Of a DNA stretch of 45,214 nt, positions 34,013 through 42,456 are shown one piece after another. Each line of letters starts with the position of its first letter. Positions within the stretch are counted from its first letter, which is position 1. The DNA comes from Bacteroidales bacterium (GTDB taxonomy: Bacteria; Bacteroidota; Bacteroidia; Bacteroidales; UBA7960): contig JAHYJD010000017.1 in the NCBI GenBank assembly GCA_019429365.1, positions 1-45,214 of the forward strand, written 5' to 3'. The notes beneath the pieces were generated by a model that saw nothing but the letters and a program-made list of their open reading frames with translations, had not been told where the DNA came from and made no database searches. A program made the translations under genes and the position numbers.

Positions 34013-36577
34013 ATGGAAGCAAAATTTTCACCAAGAGTTAAAGATGTGATCACCTACAGCCGCGAAGAGGCTCTTCGCAATGGCAATGATTATATAGGGA
34101 TCGAGCATCTTCTTCTCGGAATTATCCGGGAAGGCGAAGGCTTGGCGGTTAAAATATTATCTCACCTTGGTATTGATTTGTTAAAACTGAAAACCATTAT
34201 TGAGAATACTATTAAAGGTTCGTCCTCGCGTGGGCGCAGCCTCGATAATATTCCACTGGTTAAGCAAGCCGAAAGGGTTTTAAAGATAACCTACCTTGAA
34301 GCAAAACTTTTCAACAGCGAGATGATTGGGACTGAGCACCTGCTGCTGAGTATCCTGAAAGATACTGACAACCTTGCCACCAAGACCCTGAATCAGCAGG
34401 GTGTGGATTACGAACTGATTAAGGAAGAAATAAATAACTGGCGTGGCGGCAACCCCGAAGGCGACACCCGTCACGACATCCGCGGAGATCTTTCTGCCGG
34501 AGGCGATGAAGACGATGCCGGCGAAAGCAGCTTTGGCAGTTCCTTTAAAAAAGTTTCAGATAAGTCGAAAACCCCTGTTTTAGATAACTTTGGGCGAGAC
34601 CTGACCCGCGCTGCCGAGGAAAACCGCCTCGACCCCGTGGTGGGCCGTGAAAAAGAACTGGAGCGCATTGCCCAGATCCTCTCACGCCGCAAAAAGAACA
34701 ATCCCATATTGATTGGTGAACCCGGCGTTGGCAAATCGGCCATTGCCGAAGGATTGGCTTTGCGCATTGTGCAGCGTAAGGTTTCCAGGGCGCTTTTCAA
34801 CAAAAGGCTGGTAACCCTCGACATTGCTTCACTGGTGGCAGGCACCAAATACCGCGGACAATTCGAAGAACGCATGAAAGCCTTGCTCAACGAGCTGGAG
34901 AAGAATCCTGATGTGATTCTTTTTATCGACGAGCTGCACACCATCGTGGGTGCTGGCGGGGCTTCGGGCTCGCTCGACGCGAGTAATATGTTCAAGCCTG
35001 CCCTGGCACGGGGTGAGCTGCAGTGCATTGGCGCCACAACCCTGGATGAATACCGCCAGCATATTGAAAAGGACGGCGCCCTTGAACGCAGATTCCAGAA
35101 AATCCTGATCGATCCCACTTCTGCGGAGGAGACCATTGAAATTCTGAATAACATTAAGCAAAAATACGAAGACCACCACCTGGTTTCCTATTCCGACGAG
35201 GCCATAAAGGCTTGCGTGCATCTGACCGACCGGTATGTGAGTGACCGTTGCCTTCCCGATAAGGCCATTGATGCCTTGGATGAAGCTGGTTCCCGAGTGC
35301 ACATCACCAATATAAAGGTGCCCGAAAATATTATTGAAATTGAGGGTCGCATCGACGAGGTTCGTGATGAAAAAACACGCGCTATTAAAAGTCAGAAATA
35401 CGAATTGGCGGCCAAACTGCGTGACCAGGAGCGTGAACTTGGAGAAAAGCTTGAGCAGGAGAAACGCCGCTGGGAAGAAGAATCGCAGCTGCATCGCGAA
35501 GTTGTTACCGAGCAAAATGTTTCTGAGGTTGTTTCGATGATGACCGGGGTGCCGGTTCAGCGCATTGCCCTCAACGAAAGTGAGCGCCTGATCAGCATGG
35601 AGAAAGACCTTGGAAGAACCGTGATCGGGCAGGATGAAGCCATCATAAAAGTGGTGCGAAGCATTCGAAGAAACCGTGCCGGACTCAAAGACCCCAGCAA
35701 GCCCATTGGCTCCTTCATTTTCCTGGGTCCGACGGGTGTGGGGAAAACCCACCTTGCCAAAGTGCTTTCAAAGCATTTGTTCGACTCGGATGATGCCCTG
35801 GTGCGCATCGACATGAGCGAGTACATGGAGAAATTTGCTGTGAGCCGCCTCATTGGCGCCCCTCCCGGATATGTTGGCTACGAAGAAGGCGGACAGCTGA
35901 CCGAAAAGATCCGCCGCAAGCCTTACTCTGTGGTATTGCTTGATGAGATTGAGAAAGCTCACCCGGATGTGTTTCACCTGCTGCTGCAGGTGCTCGACGA
36001 TGGACAACTTACCGACAGTCTTGGTCGCCGTATCGACTTCAAGAATACCATTATCATCATGACCTCGAATATTGGGTCACGCCAATTGAAGGACTTCGGT
36101 ATGGGCGTTGGTTTCAGTACCTCGGCCAAACAAGCCGCTTCGGGAGAATATGCCCAGAGTGTCATTGAAAACGCCCTTAAAAAGGCTTTTGCGCCTGAGT
36201 TCCTTAATCGTGTGGACGATGTGGTGATATTCGATTCGCTGAAGAAAGAGCATATTTTCAAAATTATCGACATCGAACTGGCCAAGCTTTACAAGCGGAT
36301 AAACGACCTTGGTTACAAAGTGGAACTTTCGCTTGAAGCCAAAGAATTTATTGCCGAAAAGGGATGGGATGCTGCCTTTGGAGCGCGTCCGCTTAAACGT
36401 GCCATTCAGAAATATCTGGAAGACCCGCTGGCCGAAGAGATAATAAAAGCCCGGGTGAAGGAAGGCGAAATCATTTTCATTGATTTCGACAAAGACAGCC
36501 AGGAAATTCACATTGGTCCACGTAAGCTGGAGTCCGAAAAAAAGAAACCAGCAGATCCTGAAAAGAAGGAGGATTAA
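34013..36577 (+). CDS. clpC: ATP-dependent Clp protease ATP-binding subunit ClpC
   Basis: 854 residues, a class I Clp/Hsp100 AAA+ unfoldase. The N-terminal double Clp repeat (SPRVKDVITYSREEALRNG, YIGIEHLLLGIIREGEG, then GTEHLLLSILKDTDNLAT) is followed by an acidic linker at about 160-185, absent from many ClpC. AAA1 has Walker A GEPGVGKSA and Walker B VILFIDELHTIVGAG; the middle region includes an UVR-like motif (IKSQKYELAAKLRDQERELG), diagnostic of ClpC against ClpB. AAA2 has GPTGVGKTH, LLDEIEKAHPDVFHLLLQ and DGQLTDSLGRRIDF. The tail is Lys-rich. It feeds unfolded proteins to ClpP, which is not in the window. A terminator follows directly. Confidence 0.96.
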   Translation: MEAKFSPRVKDVITYSREEALRNGNDYIGIEHLLLGIIREGEGLAVKILSHLGIDLLKLKTIIENTIKGSSSRGRSLDNIPLVKQAERVLKITYLEAKLFNSEMIGTEHLLLSILKDTDNLATKTLNQQGVDYELIKEEINNWRGGNPEGDTRHDIRGDLSAGGDEDDAGESSFGSSFKKVSDKSKTPVLDNFGRDLTRAAEENRLDPVVGREKELERIAQILSRRKKNNPILIGEPGVGKSAIAEGLALRIVQRKVSRALFNKRLVTLDIASLVAGTKYRGQFEERMKALLNELEKNPDVILFIDELHTIVGAGGASGSLDASNMFKPALARGELQCIGATTLDEYRQHIEKDGALERRFQKILIDPTSAEETIEILNNIKQKYEDHHLVSYSDEAIKACVHLTDRYVSDRCLPDKAIDALDEAGSRVHITNIKVPENIIEIEGRIDEVRDEKTRAIKSQKYELAAKLRDQERELGEKLEQEKRRWEEESQLHREVVTEQNVSEVVSMMTGVPVQRIALNESERLISMEKDLGRTVIGQDEAIIKVVRSIRRNRAGLKDPSKPIGSFIFLGPTGVGKTHLAKVLSKHLFDSDDALVRIDMSEYMEKFAVSRLIGAPPGYVGYEEGGQLTEKIRRKPYSVVLLDEIEKAHPDVFHLLLQVLDDGQLTDSLGRRIDFKNTIIIMTSNIGSRQLKDFGMGVGFSTSAKQAASGEYAQSVIENALKKAFAPEFLNRVDDVVIFDSLKKEHIFKIIDIELAKLYKRINDLGYKVELSLEAKEFIAEKGWDAAFGARPLKRAIQKYLEDPLAEEIIKARVKEGEIIFIDFDKDSQEIHIGPRKLESEKKKPADPEKKED

Positions 36578-36593
36578 CAGACCTTAATGTATT

Positions 36594-36628
36594 AAAAAAA
36601 AGGGATCCGATCGGGATCCCTTTTTTTT
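36594..36628. terminator. Bidirectional rho-independent terminator
   Basis: GGGATCC (36602-36608) pairs with GGATCCC (36614-36620) around GATCG, flanked by A8 and T8. It can end clpC (plus) and the acyl-CoA dehydrogenase run (minus), whose stop lies 15 bases away. Confidence 0.92.
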
Positions 36629-36642
36629 GCTTCAGTGGGTTA

Positions 36643-38424
36643 TCAGAACTTATATTCGTTATCCTCAATCAGTTTTGCTGCAATGCGACGGCGTGCTTCC
36701 TTCACATTGACACCAGCAACGGTTGTAAGGTTGTTAACGGCTGCAGCCAAACGGTTGGCATCGCCTTGTTCAGGCAAGGAAAAAACGCAATCTAAAGCAA
36801 AACCGCGAATTTTCTGAGCTGCATCATATACAAAAACATCCAGGATATCTTTGTAAAGTGCAGCTTGTTCCCCTTTCATGCTTTCCACTTTTTGCACCCT
36901 GAGGGCAAGCGACTCGGCAATGTAAAGTTCGCTGATCGCATCGGCAATGTTCATCATGATTTCCTGCTCGCGCACCAACTTTTTGGCAAACTGTGTAGAT
37001 ACAGCATGAATGCAAAGCAGGGCAACCTTTTTATAATTTTTCAGGTAGCGCTGTTTCTCCTGGTAATAATCTTCGCCATCCACTTTGCCATCGGTAATGC
37101 TGTCCAGGTTGTTATACAATTCAGCTGCAGGCCCGAAGAGGTCGAAATCGCCCTTCAAGGCACGCTTCATGGCGGTATCGCCCACAAGCAGGCGGTTGAT
37201 CTCGTTGGTGCCTTCAAAAATTCGGTTGATGCGTGAGTCACGATAGCCGCGTTCCACGTTCATTTCAGCAGAATAACCCATGCCACCATGAATCTGAACG
37301 GCTTCATCGGCCACGAAGTCGAGCATTTCTGAACCATATACCTTAAGGATGGCATCTTCAACGGCATAATGGCTGATGGCTTCGATGGTGGCGCGACCAT
37401 AATCGGGCTCCGTGGTTTTCAGCACTTCCAAAAGATCATCTATATCCTTGCTCACGCGGTAAATTGCCGCTTCATGTGCATAAAGGCGGATGACCATTTC
37501 GGCCAGTTTATGCTGAATGGCACCAAAGCTGGAAATGAGCACACAAAACTGCTTGCGTTCGTTGGCATATTTCACCGAGTCGGTTATGGCCTTTTTTGCC
37601 GCGCCAATCACATTTGCACCAAGCTTCATACGGCCCATGTGCAGAATATTCAGGGCAATGCGGAAACCTTCGCCGCGGGCACCCAGCATATTTTCTGCAG
37701 GAACCATTACATCATTATAATAAATCTGGGCCGTGGAAGAGCCTTTGATTCCCATTTTGTGCTCATCGGGTCCGATAACCACGCCGGGCATATTGCTCTC
37801 CACCACAAAAGCACTGAGGATGCGGTCGTTCTCCACTTTGGCAAAAACCACCTGGGTGTCGCAGAAACCCGCATTGGTGATCCACATTTTCTGACCATTC
37901 AGAATGTAATGCTTTCCGTCTTCGGCAGGAATGGCTTTCGAATTGCCAGAGTTGGCATCGCTTCCGGCACCTGGCTCGGTAAGGCAGTAGGCTCCCAGCA
38001 ACTCACCCGAGGCCAACTGAGGAATATAGCGCTGACGCTGCTCTTCGTTGCCATAATACATGATGGGCAAGGTGCCAATGCCACAATGCGCCATAAATGC
38101 CACAGAAAATGAATAGGCAGCACCTATGGTTTCTGCAGCGAGCATCTGGGTTACGAACGACTGGCCAAAACCGCCGTATTCTTCCGGAATGGAAATACCC
38201 ATCAGGCCCAATTCTCCTGCCTTTTTCAGTATTTCCTTCATCAATTCGCGGTCGCCCTTGTCGAGTTTGTCAAGGTGCGGATATACTTCAGCTTCAATAA
38301 AATCTTTACACGTCTGGGCAATCATTAACTGTTCCTCGTTGTATTCCTCGGGAACGAAAATATCATTGGCATCCACTTCCTTTACCAGGAATTCGCCGCT
38401 CTTCAGGTTTTTTGGTTTGTCCAT
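36643..38424 (-). CDS. Acyl-CoA dehydrogenase, long form
   Basis: 593 residues, about 200 more than short/medium-chain enzymes and similar to the VLCAD-like class with an extra C-terminal helical domain. N-terminal helical region, then the flavin-binding motif YCLTEPGAGSDANSGNSKAI, KMWITNAGFCDTQVVFAKV and the catalytic-base region RIFEGTNEINRLLV (the Glu of FEGTNEI). The motif VQIHGGMGYSAEMNVER is the ACAD signature. It oxidises acyl-CoA to enoyl-CoA and passes electrons to ETF. The last gene in a seven-gene run that includes etfA, etfB and two Fe-S proteins, it supplies the electrons that the other products carry to quinone. Confidence 0.96.
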   Translation of the reverse strand: MDKPKNLKSGEFLVKEVDANDIFVPEEYNEEQLMIAQTCKDFIEAEVYPHLDKLDKGDRELMKEILKKAGELGLMGISIPEEYGGFGQSFVTQMLAAETIGAAYSFSVAFMAHCGIGTLPIMYYGNEEQRQRYIPQLASGELLGAYCLTEPGAGSDANSGNSKAIPAEDGKHYILNGQKMWITNAGFCDTQVVFAKVENDRILSAFVVESNMPGVVIGPDEHKMGIKGSSTAQIYYNDVMVPAENMLGARGEGFRIALNILHMGRMKLGANVIGAAKKAITDSVKYANERKQFCVLISSFGAIQHKLAEMVIRLYAHEAAIYRVSKDIDDLLEVLKTTEPDYGRATIEAISHYAVEDAILKVYGSEMLDFVADEAVQIHGGMGYSAEMNVERGYRDSRINRIFEGTNEINRLLVGDTAMKRALKGDFDLFGPAAELYNNLDSITDGKVDGEDYYQEKQRYLKNYKKVALLCIHAVSTQFAKKLVREQEIMMNIADAISELYIAESLALRVQKVESMKGEQAALYKDILDVFVYDAAQKIRGFALDCVFSLPEQGDANRLAAAVNNLTTVAGVNVKEARRRIAAKLIEDNEYKF

Positions 38425-38449
38425 TTTTTGAGTTTGGTTTTATTGATGG

Positions 38450-39244
38450 TTAAATACCCAATGCCTGGGCAATGAGTTCGGAAATATCGTAATTTTTGAT
38501 CTCTTCTTCGCGGTTTTTGTATTTCAGGCCATCGGTCATCATGGTCATGCAAAACGGGCAGGATGTAGCAATGACTTTTGCGTCGGTTTTCAGGGCATCT
38601 TCAATGCGCTCGATAAAAACTTCCTTATCGCCTTTTTCAGCTTCTTTAAACATTTGCCCCCCACCGGCCCCGCAGCAAAGCGCAAAGCTTTTGTTGCGGT
38701 GCATTTCCACCATTTTCCCCGAAAGGGCATTAAGCACCCTGCGTGGCGATTCGTAGATATCGTTGGCCCGGCCCAGGTAACATGGATCGTGGTAAGTGAT
38801 GGTTACATTTGTAAACACCTGGGGGTCGATCTGCAGCTTTCCCTCTGAAATCAGGCCATCCAGAAAATCGACATAGCTGATCACTTCGTAAACTCCGCCA
38901 AGATCGGGATATTCGTTTTTAAAAATGTTATAGCAATGCGGGCAAATGGTAATGATCTTTTGCACTTCGTAAGCCTTGAAAATCTCTATATTCTGCAGGG
39001 CCTGCATTTGATAGAGCATTTCATTGCCTGCCCGCCGGGCGGGGTCGCCTGTACACGACTCTTCCTTGCCAAGCACTGCATAGTTCACATCGAGGTAAGA
39101 AAGGATCTTTGCAAAGGCAGCTGCCACTTTTTTGTAACGGTCGTCATAAGCCCCGGCGCAGCCCACCCAGAAAAGATATTCGGGCTTTTCGCCCCTGGCA
39201 AAAAGATCGGCCATTACGGGTACTTCAATTTTAATGGTCTCCAT
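38450..39244 (-). CDS. CCG-domain Fe-S protein (heterodisulfide reductase B-like), ETF:quinone oxidoreductase part
   Basis: 264 residues with two cysteine-rich CCG domains as in HdrB, GlpC and GlcF. Domain one has YLFWVGCAGAYDDRYKK and EESCTGDPARRAG, then ICPHCYNIFKNEYPDLGG. Domain two has YHDPCYLGRANDIYESP, FALCCGAGGGQMFKE and ATSCPFCMTMMTDGLK. These ligate a [4Fe-4S] or non-cubane cluster. There is no membrane segment. It starts 16 bases after the stop of the membrane Fe-S gene, and together the two match the parts of the one-chain membrane oxidoreductase (EMO) described for ETF-to-menaquinone transfer. The role is inferred from that domain match and the operon. Confidence 0.85.
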   Translation of the reverse strand: METIKIEVPVMADLFARGEKPEYLFWVGCAGAYDDRYKKVAAAFAKILSYLDVNYAVLGKEESCTGDPARRAGNEMLYQMQALQNIEIFKAYEVQKIITICPHCYNIFKNEYPDLGGVYEVISYVDFLDGLISEGKLQIDPQVFTNVTITYHDPCYLGRANDIYESPRRVLNALSGKMVEMHRNKSFALCCGAGGGQMFKEAEKGDKEVFIERIEDALKTDAKVIATSCPFCMTMMTDGLKYKNREEEIKNYDISELIAQALGI

Positions 39245-39260
39245 TATTGTTTATTTTGGC

Positions 39261-40580
39261 TTATGATTTTTTTATTTCCAGGTCTTTGGCCCAGAGCATA
39301 CGGTCTTCGGCCGAATATTGCCAGGGCGCACCATTGTTTTCGATGTTGTTGAACACGGCCTTTAATTCACCGGGAGCGGAGCCTTCTTCCATCACCAGGT
39401 AGCGGCGCATATCCACAATCAATGTGGGGTGGTTGATGTTGATGGGGCATTCCATGGCGCAGGCATTGCAGGTAGTGCATGCCCAGAGCTCTTCCTCACT
39501 GATAAAATCGCGCAAGAGCGATTTATTGTCCGAGAAATCCTTGCCAGATTTGAGCAGGCCCTTGCCTTTTTCGCGCATGCGGGCGCGCAGGTCCATTACA
39601 ATTTTGCGTGGTGAAAGCTTTTTGCCGGTAATGGCCGCCGGGCATACCGAGGTGCAGCGCCCGCATTCGGTGCAGGCCAGCGAGTCCAGGTAGTTTTTCC
39701 AGGTCACATCGTCGGCATCAAGCACGCCAAAGCGTTCGGGAGCCGCCTCGCCTTCCACGGGTGCAAAGGCAGTGGCGGGGTCCATCATCAGCTTCACCTC
39801 GCGGGTGATGCTGTCCATGTTTGGAAGTTTTCCCAGCGGGTCGAGCCTCGAAAGGAATACATTGGGCACCGACATAAACACGTGGAAGTGTTTGCTGTAT
39901 GGCAAAAGGTTGGCAAAGAAAAAAATAAGCAGGATATGCGCCCACCAATGAATTTCGTGATGCACATGCAGGGCTGCCGGACTTAATCCCGAAACGAGCC
40001 CCGTGAGGTGCTGACTAACGGGGAAAATACCGTGAATGGTTTCGTTAATGGCCGTTTGGTGTGCCACATAGCTGGTGTTAAGCCCGAGTAAGGTAAGCAT
40101 AAGCAATAAAATGATGCTTAGCGCTATTTTGGCATCCACATGCGACACATGCTTCATTTCAATGCCTTCAAATCGCTTTACATGAATAAACAGCCTGCGG
40201 CCAATGAACACCAGTATGGCAATGGCCACGATCAGGGCAAAGATGTCGCCGCTGGCCATCACCACATCATAAAAGCCGCCCATCACCTTCAGGGAGCGCT
40301 CGATGCCAAAAAGGCCGTCAATTACCATTTCTATGCTTCCGATCAGGATCACCAGGAAGCCCCAGAACACCAGGGCGTGCATGATTCCGGTAAAGGGTTT
40401 TCTGAACATTTTCGACTGCCCCAGGGCCACTTTCAGCGTAAGCGAAATGCGCTTTCCGAAATCCCTTACGGGGAAAGCAGGTTTAGTTAGCTGGAACAGT
40501 TTCACATACCTCCAGGTAGTATAGCCAAATACCCCAAAAGTAAGTAGCAAGGCTGCTGCAAAAATTATCTGGCTGGTCAT
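39261..40580 (-). CDS. Membrane 4Fe-4S oxidoreductase, ETF:quinone oxidoreductase part
   Basis: 439 residues. About five membrane helices at residues 5-25, 67-90, 108-130, 152-170 and 212-228 form a NarI-like domain. Membrane or face histidines are placed to bind heme b: GIMHALVFWGFL, AHQTAIN, HVHHEIHWWAHILL. The soluble part has two 4Fe-4S motifs: CTECGRCTSVCP (C303, C306, C309, C313) and CTTCNACAMECP (C368, C371, C374, C378). This domain order (b-type membrane domain, ferredoxin domain, then CCG domain in the next gene) fits an electron-transferring flavoprotein:menaquinone oxidoreductase. It follows etfA by 88 bases that contain a strong hairpin. Confidence 0.86.
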   Translation of the reverse strand: MTSQIIFAAALLLTFGVFGYTTWRYVKLFQLTKPAFPVRDFGKRISLTLKVALGQSKMFRKPFTGIMHALVFWGFLVILIGSIEMVIDGLFGIERSLKVMGGFYDVVMASGDIFALIVAIAILVFIGRRLFIHVKRFEGIEMKHVSHVDAKIALSIILLLMLTLLGLNTSYVAHQTAINETIHGIFPVSQHLTGLVSGLSPAALHVHHEIHWWAHILLIFFFANLLPYSKHFHVFMSVPNVFLSRLDPLGKLPNMDSITREVKLMMDPATAFAPVEGEAAPERFGVLDADDVTWKNYLDSLACTECGRCTSVCPAAITGKKLSPRKIVMDLRARMREKGKGLLKSGKDFSDNKSLLRDFISEEELWACTTCNACAMECPININHPTLIVDMRRYLVMEEGSAPGELKAVFNNIENNGAPWQYSAEDRMLWAKDLEIKKS

Positions 40581-40627
40581 AAATTTTGGTTTGTTTGGTG
40601 GTTCGTTTTAAGAAAGGCCAGAAACAC

Positions 40628-40661
40628 CTTGCCCCTGCCGGCGGTTAACGGCAGGGGCAAG
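40628..40661. repeat. Strong hairpin between etfA and the membrane Fe-S gene
   Basis: A perfect 13-bp inverted repeat (CTTGCCCCTGCCG at 40628-40640 and its complement at 40649-40661) with an 8-base loop. Read on the minus strand it is followed by a mixed sequence without a T run, so it is not a clean terminator. It may stabilise the etfA end of the message or reduce read-through to the downstream genes. Confidence 0.6.
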
Positions 40662-40668
40662 CAGGTTG

Positions 40669-41640
40669 TTATTTGGTTTTTATTTCCTTTACAGCTTCCA
40701 CAAGTTTTGGCAGCACTTTCATGGCATCGCCCACAATACCGTACTGGGCCGCCTCGAAGATGGGAGCCGATTTGTCGGAGTTGATGGCCACGATATATTT
40801 TGACGAACTGACCCCTGCCAGGTGCTGGGTAGCACCCGAAATGCCAATGGCAAAATACAGGTTGGGTGCAATGATTTTGCCGGTTTGCCCTGTATGCTCT
40901 TCGTGGGGGCGCCATCCCTCATCGGAAACCGGGCGTGAACAGGCGGTGGCTGCATTAAGCAGTTCTGCAAGCTCCAGTATGGGCTGCCAGTTGTCGGCCG
41001 ACTTCATGCCACGCCCGCCCGAAATAACGATCTCGGCATCAGTAAGCAAAATCTTCCCTTCGTGCTTCTGAACGTCCTTCACCACGGTTTTTACCTCAGC
41101 ACCGTCGAGTTCAACGGAGAAGTTCTCAATTACTGGCTCCACAGCATTTTCGGCCAGATCAAAAGAGTTTTGCATCAGGGTGATGATCTTAACTTCTGTG
41201 TTGAGCAAAAGGTGTGCAAAGGCATTGCCCGAGAACACTTTTTTGCTTACCACGAAAGGCTCGGTGGTGAGCGGCAGTTTGTTAACGCCCGATCCCAAGG
41301 CCGCCTTCAGTTTGACAGAAAGCCTCGGGGCGATGGATTTTCCGGCGTTGTTGCTGGCCATAACAATAACTTTGGCGCCTTCCTTTTGGGCTACCCGGGC
41401 AATAAGGCTGGTGTAGGCTTTGCTGTCGAGGTGCCTGAGCAACTCATGATCTGTTGTAACAACCTTTTGAACGCCGTATTTTCCCAGCTTTTTCAATTCG
41501 CTTTCTTCCACTTTTCCAATGGAAACCGCTACCAGGCTGGTGCCCAGCATTTCGGCAACCTTGGCACCGTATGAAGCCAGTTCAAAAGTTAGTTTTTTGA
41601 ATTTGCCGTCCCAGTTCTCGGCATAAATGATTACTGACAT
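40669..41640 (-). CDS. etfA: Electron transfer flavoprotein subunit alpha
   Basis: 323 residues. N-terminal domain of the adenine-nucleotide-hydrolase-like fold (VIIYAENWDGKFKKLTFELA, LVAVSIGKV), then the C-terminal FAD-binding domain: VISGGRGMKSADNWQPI, the family signature GISGATQHLAGVSSSKYIVA, and INSDKSAPIFEAAQYGIVGD. It pairs with EtfB from the gene upstream. The pair accepts electrons from the acyl-CoA dehydrogenase encoded at the end of the run and passes them to the membrane Fe-S proteins. It starts 33 bases after the etfB stop. Confidence 0.96.
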   Translation of the reverse strand: MSVIIYAENWDGKFKKLTFELASYGAKVAEMLGTSLVAVSIGKVEESELKKLGKYGVQKVVTTDHELLRHLDSKAYTSLIARVAQKEGAKVIVMASNNAGKSIAPRLSVKLKAALGSGVNKLPLTTEPFVVSKKVFSGNAFAHLLLNTEVKIITLMQNSFDLAENAVEPVIENFSVELDGAEVKTVVKDVQKHEGKILLTDAEIVISGGRGMKSADNWQPILELAELLNAATACSRPVSDEGWRPHEEHTGQTGKIIAPNLYFAIGISGATQHLAGVSSSKYIVAINSDKSAPIFEAAQYGIVGDAMKVLPKLVEAVKEIKTK

Positions 41641-41673
41641 ATGTGTTTAGTTTATTCGGTTCGAAAAAATAAT

Positions 41674-42423
41674 TTAAATGACCTTGGCTTCGTTCTGAAG
41701 CATTTCAATGAGCTGAGCTGCATTTTCGGGATCAATAAATTTGCAGGCGGCACGGGGCTGCGGTGGCTCGTAGGCAACAAATGAGCTGAGCGCTTCTGCA
41801 GCAGGTGCTTCCAGCACAGTGATGGGTTTGGAGCGCGCCATCATAATGCCCCTCATGGCGGCAATGCGTGGTTCTTTGGCAATGCCTTTCTGAACAATAC
41901 CCACAAATGGCGAAGGAACCACAACAACTTCTTTTCCTCCATCTATTTCACGGGTGATCACAGCTTGTCCGCCTTCGACCTTCAGGTTCGATATGGCCGA
42001 AACGGAAGGCAGGTCGAGAAACTCGGCCAGCATGCTGCCCACGTTGGAGCCGTTGTAATCGCTCGACTCGATACCGCAAAGGATTATGTCGAACTGCCCG
42101 GCTTTGACCACTTCGGCCAGTGCGGCAGCTACCTGGTAAGCATCGGCAGGCTCAACATTCACGCGAAAGGCATTGTCGGCACCAATGGCCAAAGCTTTGC
42201 GAATGGTAGGTTCGGAAGAAACCGGCCCCACATGGGCCACGCTCACTTGTTTCACACCGGTTGAAGCATCGTCTTTCAACTCAAGGGCGCGGGTAAGCGA
42301 AAGCTCGTCCCAGGGGTTGATCACCCATTGTATGCCAGCGGTATCGAGCCGGGTGTTGTTGTCGGTAAACTTTACCTTGGTAGTGGTGTCGGGAACATTA
42401 CTGATACAAACTAAAACATTCAT
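41674..42423 (-). CDS. etfB: Electron transfer flavoprotein subunit beta
   Basis: 249 residues, the normal length. Visible features are the N-terminal strand LVCISNVPDTTTKVKFTD, the segment WVINPWDELSLTRALEL typical of EtfB, the nucleotide-binding DIILCGIESSDYNGSNVG and the C-terminal MRGIMMARSKPITVLEA. It forms a heterodimer with EtfA. The sequence does not show whether the ETF is of the bifurcating type; the cluster has no partner such as a CarC- or Bcd-type bifurcating complex, and the membrane Fe-S genes argue for simple transfer to quinone. It starts 33 bases after the fabI stop. Confidence 0.96.
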   Translation of the reverse strand: MNVLVCISNVPDTTTKVKFTDNNTRLDTAGIQWVINPWDELSLTRALELKDDASTGVKQVSVAHVGPVSSEPTIRKALAIGADNAFRVNVEPADAYQVAAALAEVVKAGQFDIILCGIESSDYNGSNVGSMLAEFLDLPSVSAISNLKVEGGQAVITREIDGGKEVVVVPSPFVGIVQKGIAKEPRIAAMRGIMMARSKPITVLEAPAAEALSSFVAYEPPQPRAACKFIDPENAAQLIEMLQNEAKVI

Positions 42424-42456
42424 TGTAAAGACATTAATTGGTTTTCAGATTAATAT

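Noticed and set aside
34829-35752. Long open frame on the minus strand opposite clpC
   Set aside because: It lies wholly inside a certain gene on the other strand, has no recognisable domain and is a by-product of the codon use of clpC.
36594-36628. Palindromic GGATCC block as an operator
   Set aside because: The flanking A8/T8 runs and position between two convergent gene ends fit a bidirectional terminator better.
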